Shown here: piece after piece, positions 16,463 through 24,170 of the stretch
Layout of the letters: each line of letters begins with the position of its first letter
Numbering within the stretch: the stretch's first letter is position 1
From: Kytococcus aerolatus
GTDB lineage: Bacteria; Actinomycetota; Actinomycetes; Actinomycetales; Dermatophilaceae
Direction of reading: 5' to 3'
Length of the DNA: 64,000 nucleotides
Assembly: GCF_900187395.1 (NCBI RefSeq)
Contig: NZ_FYEZ01000004.1
Location: 1-64,000, forward strand
Notes under the pieces: generated by a model
Databases searched by the model: none
What the model was told of the DNA's origin: nothing
The model's input: the letters and a program-made list of their open reading frames with translations, nothing else
Position numbers and translations under genes: made by a program

Positions 16463-18022
16463 GTGACTCGACCCGATGGACGTCTGAACCACGACCTGCT
16501 GCCCACCGAGTCCCTACCGCAGGACGAGTGCGGGGTCTTCGCCGTCTGGGCGCCCGAGGAGGACGTCGCCACCCTGACCTACTACGGGCTCTACGCGCTG
16601 CAGCACCGGGGCCAGGAGTCGGCCGGCATCGCGGTGGCCAACGGTCGCTCCCTGCGCGTCTACAAGGACATGGGCCTGGTCTCACAGGTCTTCAACGACC
16701 AGGCGCTGCGCCCGCTGCGGGGGCACATGGCCATCGGCCACACCCGCTACTCCACCACCGGTGCCTCGGCCTGGGAGAACGCCCAGCCGACCCTCGCCGG
16801 GGACGACGACCGCACCCTGGCCCTGGCCCACAACGGCAACATCGTGAACTCCGCCGAGCTCCTGGACCGGCTCACCGAGATGCTCGACGGTGACCTCACG
16901 CAGGCCGCCGGCGAGATCGCCCGCGGGAGCACCACCGACACCGCGATCCTCTCCTCCCTCCTCACCATGGGGGAGGGGGAGGTGCTCGACCGCGCCCAGC
17001 GCCTCCTGCCCGACGTGCGGGGCGCCTTCTCGCTGGTCTTCCTCGACGAGAACCGTCTCTACGCGGCCCGTGACCCGCAGGGTGTCCGCCCCCTGGTCCT
17101 GGGACGTCTGACCCGCGGCTGGGTGGTGGCTTCCGAGACCGCCGCCCTGGACATCGTGGGCGCCAGCTATGTGCGGGAGATCGCGCCCGGCGAGATCATC
17201 GCGATCGACGAGAACGGCCTGGAGACCCGGACCTTCGCCGCGCCCCAGCCGAAGGGCTGCGTCTTCGAGTACGTCTACCTGGCCCGCCCCGACACGCGGA
17301 TCGCCGGCCGGGAGGTCTACGACGCCCGGGTGGAGATGGGGCGCTCGCTAGCCCGCCGGCACGCCGTGGAGGCCGACCTGGTGATGCCCGTCCCCGAGTC
17401 CGGCATCCCCTCGGCCATCGGGTACGCCGAGGAGTCGGGCATCCCCTACGGGCTGGGGCTGGTGAAGAACGCCTACGTCGGCCGGACCTTCATCGCCCCC
17501 ACGCAGAGCATCCGCCAGCTGGGCATCCGGCTGAAGCTCAACCCCCTCAAGCACGTCATCAAGGGCAAGCGACTCGTGGTCGTCGACGACTCGATCGTCC
17601 GCGGCAACACCCAGCGCGCCCTGGTGAAGATGCTCCGCGAGGCCGGCGCCGCCGAGGTGCACGTGCGCATCAGCAGCCCGCCGGTCACCTGGCCCTGCTT
17701 TTACGGCATCGACTTCGCCACCCGGGCCGAGCTCGTGGCGGCCAACATGACCCTCGAGGAGATCCGTACCTCCATCGGCGCCGACTCGCTCGGCTACGTG
17801 GACCCCGCCGACATGATCGCGGCCACCGAGCAGCCGGCGGACCAGCTGTGCACCGCCTGCTTCTCCGGTGACTACCCGATCCCCCTGCCCACCGACGAGC
17901 GCACCGGCAAGGACTGGCTCGACCTCGAGCGCGCCGCCCGGCGCACCGACCCGACCGACGTGGGCTCGCAGCAGGTGCGCGAGCAGACCCGCGACTTCGC
18001 CCAGAACCCCGGAAGGCCCTGA
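16463..18022 (+). CDS. purF: Amidophosphoribosyltransferase
   Basis: Commits PRPP to purine synthesis by replacing pyrophosphate with ammonia from glutamine. The 519-residue protein has a ~22-residue propeptide before the N-terminal nucleophile C23 in DECGVFAVW, which must be exposed by cleavage. GHTRYSTTG and HNGNIVN mark the glutaminase domain, and VVVDDSIVRGNT (about 371-382) is the PRPP loop. Cysteines in WPCFYG and LCTACFSG match those that hold a 4Fe-4S cluster in the Bacillus-type enzyme. Its stop overlaps the purM ATG by one base. Confidence 0.97.
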   Translation: MTRPDGRLNHDLLPTESLPQDECGVFAVWAPEEDVATLTYYGLYALQHRGQESAGIAVANGRSLRVYKDMGLVSQVFNDQALRPLRGHMAIGHTRYSTTGASAWENAQPTLAGDDDRTLALAHNGNIVNSAELLDRLTEMLDGDLTQAAGEIARGSTTDTAILSSLLTMGEGEVLDRAQRLLPDVRGAFSLVFLDENRLYAARDPQGVRPLVLGRLTRGWVVASETAALDIVGASYVREIAPGEIIAIDENGLETRTFAAPQPKGCVFEYVYLARPDTRIAGREVYDARVEMGRSLARRHAVEADLVMPVPESGIPSAIGYAEESGIPYGLGLVKNAYVGRTFIAPTQSIRQLGIRLKLNPLKHVIKGKRLVVVDDSIVRGNTQRALVKMLREAGAAEVHVRISSPPVTWPCFYGIDFATRAELVAANMTLEEIRTSIGADSLGYVDPADMIAATEQPADQLCTACFSGDYPIPLPTDERTGKDWLDLERAARRTDPTDVGSQQVREQTRDFAQNPGRP

Positions 18023-19143
18023 TGACCGACCAGTCCCGTGACGACGCCATCACCTACGCCAGCGCCGGCGTGGACACCGAGGCCGGTGACCGCGCGGTCG
18101 AGCTCATGAAGGCCTCCGTGGCCCGGGCCACCCGCCCCGAGGTCATGGGCCAGATCGGCGGCTTCGCCGGGTTCTTCGACGCCTCGGCTCTGCAGCGCAT
18201 GGAGCGCCCCCTGCTCACCACCTCCACCGACGGCGTGGGCACGAAGATCGCCATCGCGCGCGAGCTGGACCGCCACGACACGATCGGCCACGACCTCGTG
18301 GCGATGGTCGTCGACGACATCGTCGTCTCCGGCGCCGAGCCGCTCTTCATGACCGACTACATCGCCTGTGGCGCCGTGGAGCCGGAGCGGATCGCTCGCA
18401 TCGTGGCCGGCATCGCCGAGGGGTGCGAGATCGCCGGGGTGGCTCTGGTCGGTGGGGAGACCGCCGAGCACCCGGGACTCATGGAGCCGGACGAGTACGA
18501 CCTGGCCGGTGCCGCCACCGGGGTGGTGGATGCCGCCGACGTGCTCGGCCCGGAGCGGGTCGTGCCGGGGGACGTGGTGCTGTGCATCGCCTCCTCGGGG
18601 CTGCACTCCAACGGTTTCTCGCTGGTGCGCCGGGTCGTCGAGCACGCCGGCCTCTCGCTCACCGACGAGATCCCGGAGTTCGGCCGTACCCTGGGCGAGG
18701 AGCTCCTGGAACCCACCCGGATCTACACCAAGCCGCTGCTGGAGGTGCTGCGCGCCACCGAGGTGCACGCCCTGAGCCACGTGACCGGTGGCGGGCTGGC
18801 GGCCAACCTGGCGCGCGTCATGCCGGCCGGCACCTTCGCGACGGTCGACCGGGCCACCTGGGCGCCGGCCCCGGTCTTCGACGCGATCGCCCGCTGGGGC
18901 AACGTGCCGCGCGAGGACCTCGAGGGCACGCTCAACCAGGGGGTCGGCTTCGTGGCCGTCCTCCCGGCCGCCAGCGTCGAGGCCGCGTGCGAGGTGCTCG
19001 ACGCGCACGGGATCGACGCCTGGGTCGCCGGGGAGGTCACGGCGGACGCCGGGTCCGGCCGGGGTGCTGAGGTCGATGAGTGGGTCACCGGGGCCAAGGG
19101 CGTCCAGGGCGGATCGGTCGCGCTGGTCGGTGAGCACTCCTGA
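18022..19143 (+). CDS. purM: Phosphoribosylformylglycinamidine cyclo-ligase (AIR synthase)
   Basis: Closes FGAM to AIR using ATP. The 373-residue protein begins ITYASAGVDTEAGD and carries STDGVGTK, DDIVVSGAEPLF, GGETAEHPG and SSGLHSNGFSLVR, all standard for the family, with THVTGGG-like SHVTGGGLAANL in the C-domain. It is coupled to purF by a TGATG junction. A 16-bp-stem terminator follows, so purFM is a two-gene unit. Confidence 0.97.
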   Translation: MTDQSRDDAITYASAGVDTEAGDRAVELMKASVARATRPEVMGQIGGFAGFFDASALQRMERPLLTTSTDGVGTKIAIARELDRHDTIGHDLVAMVVDDIVVSGAEPLFMTDYIACGAVEPERIARIVAGIAEGCEIAGVALVGGETAEHPGLMEPDEYDLAGAATGVVDAADVLGPERVVPGDVVLCIASSGLHSNGFSLVRRVVEHAGLSLTDEIPEFGRTLGEELLEPTRIYTKPLLEVLRATEVHALSHVTGGGLAANLARVMPAGTFATVDRATWAPAPVFDAIARWGNVPREDLEGTLNQGVGFVAVLPAASVEAACEVLDAHGIDAWVAGEVTADAGSGRGAEVDEWVTGAKGVQGGSVALVGEHS

Positions 19144-19166
19144 CCCCCACCGTCCCTGCCGGGACG

Positions 19167-19204
19167 GATGAAGGGGCGGCCCCGGGGAGGGCCGCCCCTT
19201 CATC
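19167..19204. terminator. Terminator after purM
   Basis: A perfect 16-bp stem (19167-19182 with 19189-19204) and 6-nt loop, between convergent purM and the DUF3073 gene. Confidence 0.85.
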
Positions 19205-19219
19205 AGAGGAGTGAGGGCG

Positions 19220-19423
19220 TCAGCGGTCGTTGGCCGCCCACTGGTCGTCGTCGTAGTGGTAGCCGTCCTGCTCCGTGTCGTCCGACGCGTCGTCCCGAGA
19301 ACCGGAGCGTTGCGAGGCTGCCCGCAGCTCCTGCTCCAGAGCGCTCAGGTCGGTGTCGGGGGTGTAGTACTTCAGCTCCCGCGCAACCTTGGTCTGCTTT
19401 GCCTTGGCTCGGCCGCGTCCCAT
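19220..19423 (-). CDS. DUF3073 family protein
   Basis: A 67-residue protein that begins MGRGRAKAKQTKVARELKYY, the conserved opening of DUF3073, with a basic N-terminus and an acidic, aspartate-rich tail. This family is found next to purM in many actinobacteria, as here. Function is unknown; the charge pattern suggests nucleic-acid or ribosome association. A run AGGGGG lies about 9 nt upstream of the ATG as ribosome site. Confidence 0.85.
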   Translation of the reverse strand: MGRGRAKAKQTKVARELKYYTPDTDLSALEQELRAASQRSGSRDDASDDTEQDGYHYDDDQWAANDR

Positions 19424-19541
19424 GACGTGACCCCCTAACCGGTCAGGCGGAGCGGCATCGCTTCACCGCAGCCGTTGACGACGCCAGCCTTGAGGCGTGG
19501 CGCCGAGTCGGGCGGTGGGGCGTAGCGGCCCCGGGATTCGT

Positions 19542-19563
19542 GTATCTGTCGTGAGGCAGATAC
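19542..19563. promoter_or_regulatory. Inverted repeat GTATCTG-N8-CAGATAC
   Basis: A perfect 7-bp inverted repeat with 8-bp spacer (19542-19548 and 19557-19563) lies in the 173-bp gap upstream of the DUF3073 gene (reverse strand). A regulator dimer site is possible, and it could serve that promoter. No known consensus was matched. The rest of 19424-19596 shows nothing else. Confidence 0.35.
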
Positions 19564-19596
19564 TACATGAGACGGGTAGGTGAGGGCGCTGGGGTC

Positions 19597-19836
19597 TCAG
19601 CCGGCCGGGTGCGGAGTCGGCACGTCGTTGGCCAGGATCTCCATGAGCGGCCAGATGCCGACGAGCACCGCGCTGAGGATCATCCCCAGGAGGACGAAGA
19701 CCAGGGCGTGGGCCAGCGGGCTCAGGCGACGCTCGCGGGGCAGGCCGTCATCCGTGGCCTGCGTCGCGCCGGTGGCCTCGGCGGAGGCGGCCACCGCGGA
19801 GGCGGCGGCGGTGGTTTCCACGGCGTTATCAGACAT
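19597..19836 (-). CDS. Single-pass membrane protein, unknown function
   Basis: A 79-residue protein starting at ATG 19836 (MSDNAVET). An alanine/threonine-rich N-terminus is followed by the basic stretch RERR and one transmembrane helix (about 44-66), with a short tail. A longer frame to 19887 is less likely because its extra residues are arginine-rich and unlike a start. No family is recognised. It lies downstream of the CopC-like gene on the same strand. Confidence 0.5.
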   Translation of the reverse strand: MSDNAVETTAAASAVAASAEATGATQATDDGLPRERRLSPLAHALVFVLLGMILSAVLVGIWPLMEILANDVPTPHPAG

Positions 19837-19948
19837 GCCGGTCAGTCTGACACGCAAGAGGGCAGGAGGGGAGAGTCGCCAGGTCACAGATCGGGAACGA
19901 TGTGGGCCCGACCCGAGACGACGTCGGGTGGCCCGGGCCCACCGTCCC

Positions 19949-20530
19949 TCAGCTCCGCAGCAGGAAGAGGCCGGCCCCGATCACCAGGGCGCCCACCGCA
20001 CCCAGTCCCAGCAGCATGCCGCCGGAGAGGCCGGAGGACTCCTCGGACGACGCCGCCGGTGCGGCCTCGGCAGGGGCCGCCGCCTCGGGAGCGTCGGCCG
20101 GGTCCTGCTCGGGCTGGGGATCCGGCTCCGCGGGGTCCTTCCCCGTGCCCTCGCCCCCCTCCACCGTGAAGGTGGTGCGGCCGGAGATGGGGTGGCCATC
20201 GGAGGAGGTGACGCGCCAGGTCAGGGCGTACTCACCGCCGCCGAGGTCCTCGGGCAGGTCGAAGGTGGCCTTCGGGCCGTCCAGCGTCGGCTCCCCCTCG
20301 GCGACGACCTTCCCCTCGGCATCGGCCAGGGACATGCGGTGACCGGCGGGCGTCAGGGCGTCGCTGAAGGTGAGCTCCAGGACCTCGGGCGCCTCGGCCA
20401 CGGAGGCCCCGTCCTTCGGGACGGTCTCCATGAGGGTGTCGTGCGCGTGGGCCTGCGGGGCCAGCGCGCTCAGGGAGAGGGCGGTCGCTGCCAGCAGGGT
20501 CCCCCGGGACGACGTGTGGCGGTTCTTCAT
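19949..20530 (-). CDS. CopC-domain copper-binding protein, membrane anchored
   Basis: A 193-residue exported protein. The signal peptide ends in AHA, so the mature chain would begin with His (HDTLMETVPKDGA), the copper ligand of CopC proteins. LTWRVTSSDGHPISG gives the second conserved His motif. An acidic, alanine/proline-rich linker (about 120-165) leads to one C-terminal transmembrane helix, which tethers the domain outside the cell. The start at 20530 is chosen over 20539 because TACCAT lies 7 nt upstream. No CopD-type transporter is adjacent. Confidence 0.85.
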   Translation of the reverse strand: MKNRHTSSRGTLLAATALSLSALAPQAHAHDTLMETVPKDGASVAEAPEVLELTFSDALTPAGHRMSLADAEGKVVAEGEPTLDGPKATFDLPEDLGGGEYALTWRVTSSDGHPISGRTTFTVEGGEGTGKDPAEPDPQPEQDPADAPEAAAPAEAAPAASSEESSGLSGGMLLGLGAVGALVIGAGLFLLRS

Positions 20531-20537
20531 ACGACGC

Positions 20538-20543
20538 ATGGTA
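20538..20543 (-). promoter_or_regulatory. -10 box of the CopC-like gene (leaderless start)
   Basis: On the reverse strand TACCAT lies 7 nt before the ATG at 20530 and decides that start. It lies back to back with the YigZ -10 box at 20554-20559. Confidence 0.45.
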
Positions 20544-20553
20544 GTCGTTCGCT

Positions 20554-20559
20554 TAGCAT
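20554..20559 (+). promoter_or_regulatory. -10 box of the YigZ-family gene (leaderless start)
   Basis: TAGCAT lies 6 nt before the ATG at 20566, with no Shine-Dalgarno sequence. Confidence 0.5.
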
Positions 20560-20565
20560 GCTCCC

Positions 20566-21192
20566 ATGGAGACCTCGTACCGGACCCTGGCCACCGACGC
20601 ACACGGGGAGATCGAGGAGAAGCACTCCCGCTTCCGGTGCCGCATCGCCCGGACGGAGACCGAGGAGGCCGCCCGGGCCGTCATCGAGGCCGAGCGACGC
20701 ACGCACCACGACGCACGTCACCACTGCAGCGCTTTCATCCTCGGCCCTGACGGTCGGGTTGAGCGCTCCAACGACGACGGCGAGCCCTCCGGGACGGCCG
20801 GGACCCCGATGCTCGACGTCCTCCGGGGATCGGGCTACCGGGAGGTCACCGCCGTGGTGACGCGCTGGTTCGGGGGCACCCTGCTGGGCGCGGGTGGTCT
20901 CGTGCGGGCCTACGGGGACGCCGTCCGGGCGGCACTGGAGGACGCCCGACCGCTGGAGCGCCGACTGCTGCAGCTCCACGAGCTGACCGTCGACCATGCC
21001 GAGGCGGGGCGGATCGAGAACGAGCTGCGAGGGGCCTCCTTCACGGTCACCGGGACCGACTACGCCGACCGCGCGACCCTGCACGTGGCCTCCACCCCCG
21101 GGCACGAGGACGCCCTGGCCGCCCTGGTGGCGGCGACCACCGGTGGTCAGGGCGTCCTCGTCCCGGCCGGGCAGGAGTGGGTCGACGCCTGA
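20566..21192 (+). CDS. YigZ/IMPACT family protein
   Basis: A 208-residue protein of the IMPACT/YigZ family (UPF0029). The N-terminal domain shows EKHSRFRC, HHDARHHCSAF, NDDGEPSGTAGTPML and VTRWFGGTLLGAGGLVRAY, the hallmark strings of the family. The C-terminal half is the ferredoxin-like domain, shaped like domain IV of elongation factor G. The family is linked to translation and RNA binding, but its exact activity is not known. It converges on the ligase gene with only 10 bp between stops. Confidence 0.9.
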   Translation: METSYRTLATDAHGEIEEKHSRFRCRIARTETEEAARAVIEAERRTHHDARHHCSAFILGPDGRVERSNDDGEPSGTAGTPMLDVLRGSGYREVTAVVTRWFGGTLLGAGGLVRAYGDAVRAALEDARPLERRLLQLHELTVDHAEAGRIENELRGASFTVTGTDYADRATLHVASTPGHEDALAALVAATTGGQGVLVPAGQEWVDA

Positions 21193-21202
21193 CCTGCTCC
21201 CG

Positions 21203-22495
21203 TCAGAAGCCGTGCTGGCTCGGCTTCGGGTAATACTTCAGGAACTTCCGCACGTGGTTGAGCATCGCCACGATCGTGTAGCCCTGGCGCCACAGGGTGT
21301 CCTTGCGCGGGTTCCACAGCGGGTGGAAGGTGCCGTTGCGGGACGCGGCGTTCACCCGGCGGCGCAGCGCGGGGTCCACCACGTAGCGCATGAGGAAGGG
21401 CTTGAAGAGCACCGTGTAGAGGATCTCGTTCTCGACGCGGACGGGCTCGTGGGGGCGGTTCTCGATCGCGTCGGTCACGACGAACTCGGCGACGTTCGCC
21501 CCGGCGGCGGTCACGTAGTAGTTGTTGCGACCGATCCGGGAGTTCATCTCCAGGAAGTAGCCGGTGCCGTCGGTGGGGTCCACCTTGACGTCGAAGTTCG
21601 CGAAGCCCCGGTAGTCCATGTGGTCCAGGAAACGGACGGCCGACTCCCACATCTCCGGCAGAGGGGTGGTGAACATCGCGGCCGGGTTGCCCAGTGCGGT
21701 GGGGGAGTGCTCCTCGAGCAGCACGTGGGCGCCGGCCAGCAGGGTGGTCTGCCCGAACTGGTCCCGGTAGGCGGTGATCGAGCGCATGTAGGTGTCGTCA
21801 CCGCCGACGAGCTGCTGCACGAGGAACTGGCCGGTGAAACCCGCCGCGCGGAGCACGCGCACCATCTCGTCGTACTCGGCCTGGGTGTCGAGGAAGTAGA
21901 CCTTCTTCTTGCCCGGGAACTTCAGCGTCTCGTACTGGCTCGTGGTGGCCGGCTTGGCGACGACCGGGAAGGGGCTCTCCACGGCCGGGGCCTGCCAGTC
22001 GGCAGCCGCGGAGCCGGCGAAGTCCAGCACCTGGGTGGCCGGGTGCGGGATGCCCAGCTCGGCGCAGGCGTGGGCAAACTCGACCTTGTCGCTGATCCGG
22101 TCCAGCAGGTCCACGCTGGCCATCGGGATCGTGTAGTACTGCGCCAGCTCGTCCTCGCGCTCCATGACCATCCGCACGATCGTGTCCTGGTTGGTGAGGA
22201 GCAGCAGGGGCCGGGAGCCGTCGTGCTCGCGGCCCAGGCGCACCAGCTCGTCGAGGGTCTCCTCGGAGGTCTTCTCCTCGCCGATCAGGTGGTGGTTGAT
22301 GATCGCCGAGTTCATGACCGGTCCGGTCGCCACGCGGGAGACCACGGTCGGCACGATGCCGTAGCGGTCGTTGAAGGCGCGCGCCAGGGCGTACACCCCG
22401 ATGTCTCCGCCGACCATCACCAGGTCGAACGCGGGGGTGCTGCCGGGCGCCGGCTGGGCGGTGTAGCCGGGCTGCTGCGGGGTGGACTCGGACAC
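21203..22495 (-). CDS. ATP-grasp carboxylate-amine ligase
   Basis: A 430-residue ATP-grasp enzyme of the group that contains the D-aspartate ligase of enterococci. A nucleotide-fold N-domain (FDLVMVGGDIGVYALARAF) is followed by the grasp core with FPVVAKPATTS, QFLVQQLVGGDDT and the metal-binding FFLEMNSRIGRNN-like stretch (YFLEMNSRIGRNNYY). Such enzymes attach a D-amino acid to the peptidoglycan stem side chain. A cell-wall cross-bridge role is therefore plausible, but the amino acid cannot be read from sequence. The start is GTG with AGGAG 5 nt upstream. Confidence 0.8.
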   Translation of the reverse strand: MSESTPQQPGYTAQPAPGSTPAFDLVMVGGDIGVYALARAFNDRYGIVPTVVSRVATGPVMNSAIINHHLIGEEKTSEETLDELVRLGREHDGSRPLLLLTNQDTIVRMVMEREDELAQYYTIPMASVDLLDRISDKVEFAHACAELGIPHPATQVLDFAGSAAADWQAPAVESPFPVVAKPATTSQYETLKFPGKKKVYFLDTQAEYDEMVRVLRAAGFTGQFLVQQLVGGDDTYMRSITAYRDQFGQTTLLAGAHVLLEEHSPTALGNPAAMFTTPLPEMWESAVRFLDHMDYRGFANFDVKVDPTDGTGYFLEMNSRIGRNNYYVTAAGANVAEFVVTDAIENRPHEPVRVENEILYTVLFKPFLMRYVVDPALRRRVNAASRNGTFHPLWNPRKDTLWRQGYTIVAMLNHVRKFLKYYPKPSQHGF

Positions 22496-22587
22496 GTCGT
22501 CTCCTGAGGGTCGGGTGCTGGGCCGATCCTATGCGGCGGAACACCGTGGCCGCTGGGGCAGGCCGTGTCGACCGGGGCGTCGCCCGC

Positions 22588-22593
22588 TAACCT
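22588..22593 (+). promoter_or_regulatory. -10 box of the phosphopantetheinyl transferase gene
   Basis: TAACCT lies 6 nt before the GTG at 22600, a leaderless arrangement. Confidence 0.5.
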
Positions 22594-22599
22594 CGTCCG

Positions 22600-23307
22600 G
22601 TGCTGAGCTCCGGTGCGTCCCCCGTCGCCCCCTGGCCCCGTGTGCGCTGGGGCACCGTGGGGGAGGTGGACCCGCGGGGGGAGTCGCTGCTCGACGCCGC
22701 GGAACGAGAGCGTCTCGCTGCCCTGCGGGCACCGGCCCGGCGAGCGCGATCCCTGGGTGCCGCGGTCCTCATGCGCGAGCTGCTGGCCGAGGTGGCCGGG
22801 TGCCGGCCGGAGGAGGTCGGGCTGGACCGCACCTGTGGCTGCGGGGAGCCGCACGGGCGCCCGGTGCCCACGGGAGGGGCGGCCGGCTGGTGCGTCTCGG
22901 CCTCGCACTCGGGGCCCTTCGTCGTGGTGGCGGTGGATCGGCAGCCGGTGGGGGTGGACGTGGAGCTGGTGCGTGACGAGGCCCCGTCGCGGCAGCTGCT
23001 CCAGCGGGTGCTCGCCCCAGGGGAGGAGCCGCCGCTCGGCGCGGCAGGATTCGCGGCCCTGTGGTCGGCCAAGGAGGCCTATCTCAAGGCCCTCGGCACG
23101 GGGCTGTCCACCCCCATGGCCTCGGTCCGGGTCTGGGGGGATGGCTCGGTCTCCGCCGGGCGTGGGGCACCCCGGGGGTGGTTGCAGGAATTGGTACCTT
23201 CGACACCGCTGCCAGTGGCACGCGCCCACGTGTGCCGCCTGGTGGGAGATGACCTTCGTCCGGCGAGCCGCGTCGGCGAGACTGACGACGATGCCCAGGA
23301 GGCATGA
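22600..23307 (+). CDS. 4'-phosphopantetheinyl transferase (Sfp type)
   Basis: A 235-residue Sfp-type enzyme. The paired motifs are present: VGVDVELV with the metal-binding Asp/Glu, and WSAKEAYLKALGTGL with the catalytic Glu/Lys. SASHSG precedes them in the usual place. It loads coenzyme A's phosphopantetheine arm onto carrier proteins of fatty-acid, polyketide or peptide synthases; no carrier protein is encoded nearby. Its stop overlaps the first nucleotides of nagB, so the two are cotranscribed. The last ~50 residues are a variable tail. Confidence 0.88.
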   Translation: MLSSGASPVAPWPRVRWGTVGEVDPRGESLLDAAERERLAALRAPARRARSLGAAVLMRELLAEVAGCRPEEVGLDRTCGCGEPHGRPVPTGGAAGWCVSASHSGPFVVVAVDRQPVGVDVELVRDEAPSRQLLQRVLAPGEEPPLGAAGFAALWSAKEAYLKALGTGLSTPMASVRVWGDGSVSAGRGAPRGWLQELVPSTPLPVARAHVCRLVGDDLRPASRVGETDDDAQEA

Positions 23308-24086
23308 TGGAGATCCTGATCGAACGTGATGCCGAGGCCGTGGCCAGGAGCGCGGCCGGGGTGGTCATCGACCAGCTCGGGGCCAACCCGCGGACCGTGC
23401 TCGGCCTGGCCACCGGTTCCAGCCCGCTCGGGCTCTACCAGGAGCTCGCGGCGGCCGTCCGTGACGGGCGTACCTCGCTGGCGGGCTGCCGGGGCTTCCT
23501 GCTCGACGAGTACGTCGGCCTGCCGGCCGGCCACCCGGAGCGCTACCGCACGGTGATCCAGCGCGAGCTGGTGGACCAGGTCGACCTCGACCCCGACCGG
23601 GTCCAGGGGCCGGACGGGCTGGCCGACGACCTCGACGAGGCCGCCGCCCGGTACGAGGCGGCGATCCGCGAGGCCGGCGGGGTCGACCTCCAGGTGTTGG
23701 GGGTGGGGGCGAACGGTCACATCGCGTTCAACGAGCCCGGTTCCTCCCTGGCCTCCCGGACGCGGCCGGCGGTGCTCACCCAGCGGACCCGCGAGGCGAA
23801 CGCTCGCTTCTTCGAGGACGAGATCGACGCCGTGCCGCGGCGCTGCCTCACCCAGGGCATCGGCACCATCCTGGAAGCGCGGCACCTGCTCATGGTGGTC
23901 GCGGGCGAGCACAAGGCCGAGGCCGTGGCCCAGTTCGTCGAGGGCCCGGTCAGCGCCCGCTGCCCGGCCAGCGCGCTGCAGCTGCACCCGCGGGTGACCG
24001 TCTGCCTCGACGAGGCCGCTGCCTCCCGCCTCGAGCTGGGCGACTACTACCGCGAGGTGCGGGCTGCCGGCCCCACGGCTGACTGA
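23307..24086 (+). CDS. nagB: Glucosamine-6-phosphate deaminase
   Basis: Converts glucosamine-6-phosphate to fructose-6-phosphate and ammonia. The 259-residue length is typical. LATGSSPLGLY forms the phosphate loop, LLDEYVGL carries the catalytic Asp (D67), and GVGANGHIAFNEPG holds the ring-opening His. The second of two adjacent ATGs (23307) is preferred because AGGAGG (23297-23302) would otherwise be only 1 nt away. No nagA or transporter is adjacent, and coupling to a phosphopantetheinyl transferase is unusual. Confidence 0.95.
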   Translation: MEILIERDAEAVARSAAGVVIDQLGANPRTVLGLATGSSPLGLYQELAAAVRDGRTSLAGCRGFLLDEYVGLPAGHPERYRTVIQRELVDQVDLDPDRVQGPDGLADDLDEAAARYEAAIREAGGVDLQVLGVGANGHIAFNEPGSSLASRTRPAVLTQRTREANARFFEDEIDAVPRRCLTQGIGTILEARHLLMVVAGEHKAEAVAQFVEGPVSARCPASALQLHPRVTVCLDEAAASRLELGDYYREVRAAGPTAD

Positions 24087-24114
24087 CGTCCCCTCGCGTC
24101 AGCCCCTCGCGCGG

Positions 24115-24154
24115 CGCAGCGCCCCGGTCACCGCAGGGTGGCCGGGGCGCTGCG
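24115..24154. terminator. Shared terminator between nagB and lpdA
   Basis: A 13-bp stem (24115-24127 with 24142-24154) that continues inward with one mismatch. It lies between the two convergent genes. Confidence 0.75.
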
Positions 24155-24170
24155 TCGTGCAGCGGGCTGC

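Noticed and set aside
20531-20539. CopC-like start at ATG 20539
   Set aside because: A TACCAT box sits across that ATG and at the standard 7-nt distance from ATG 20530.
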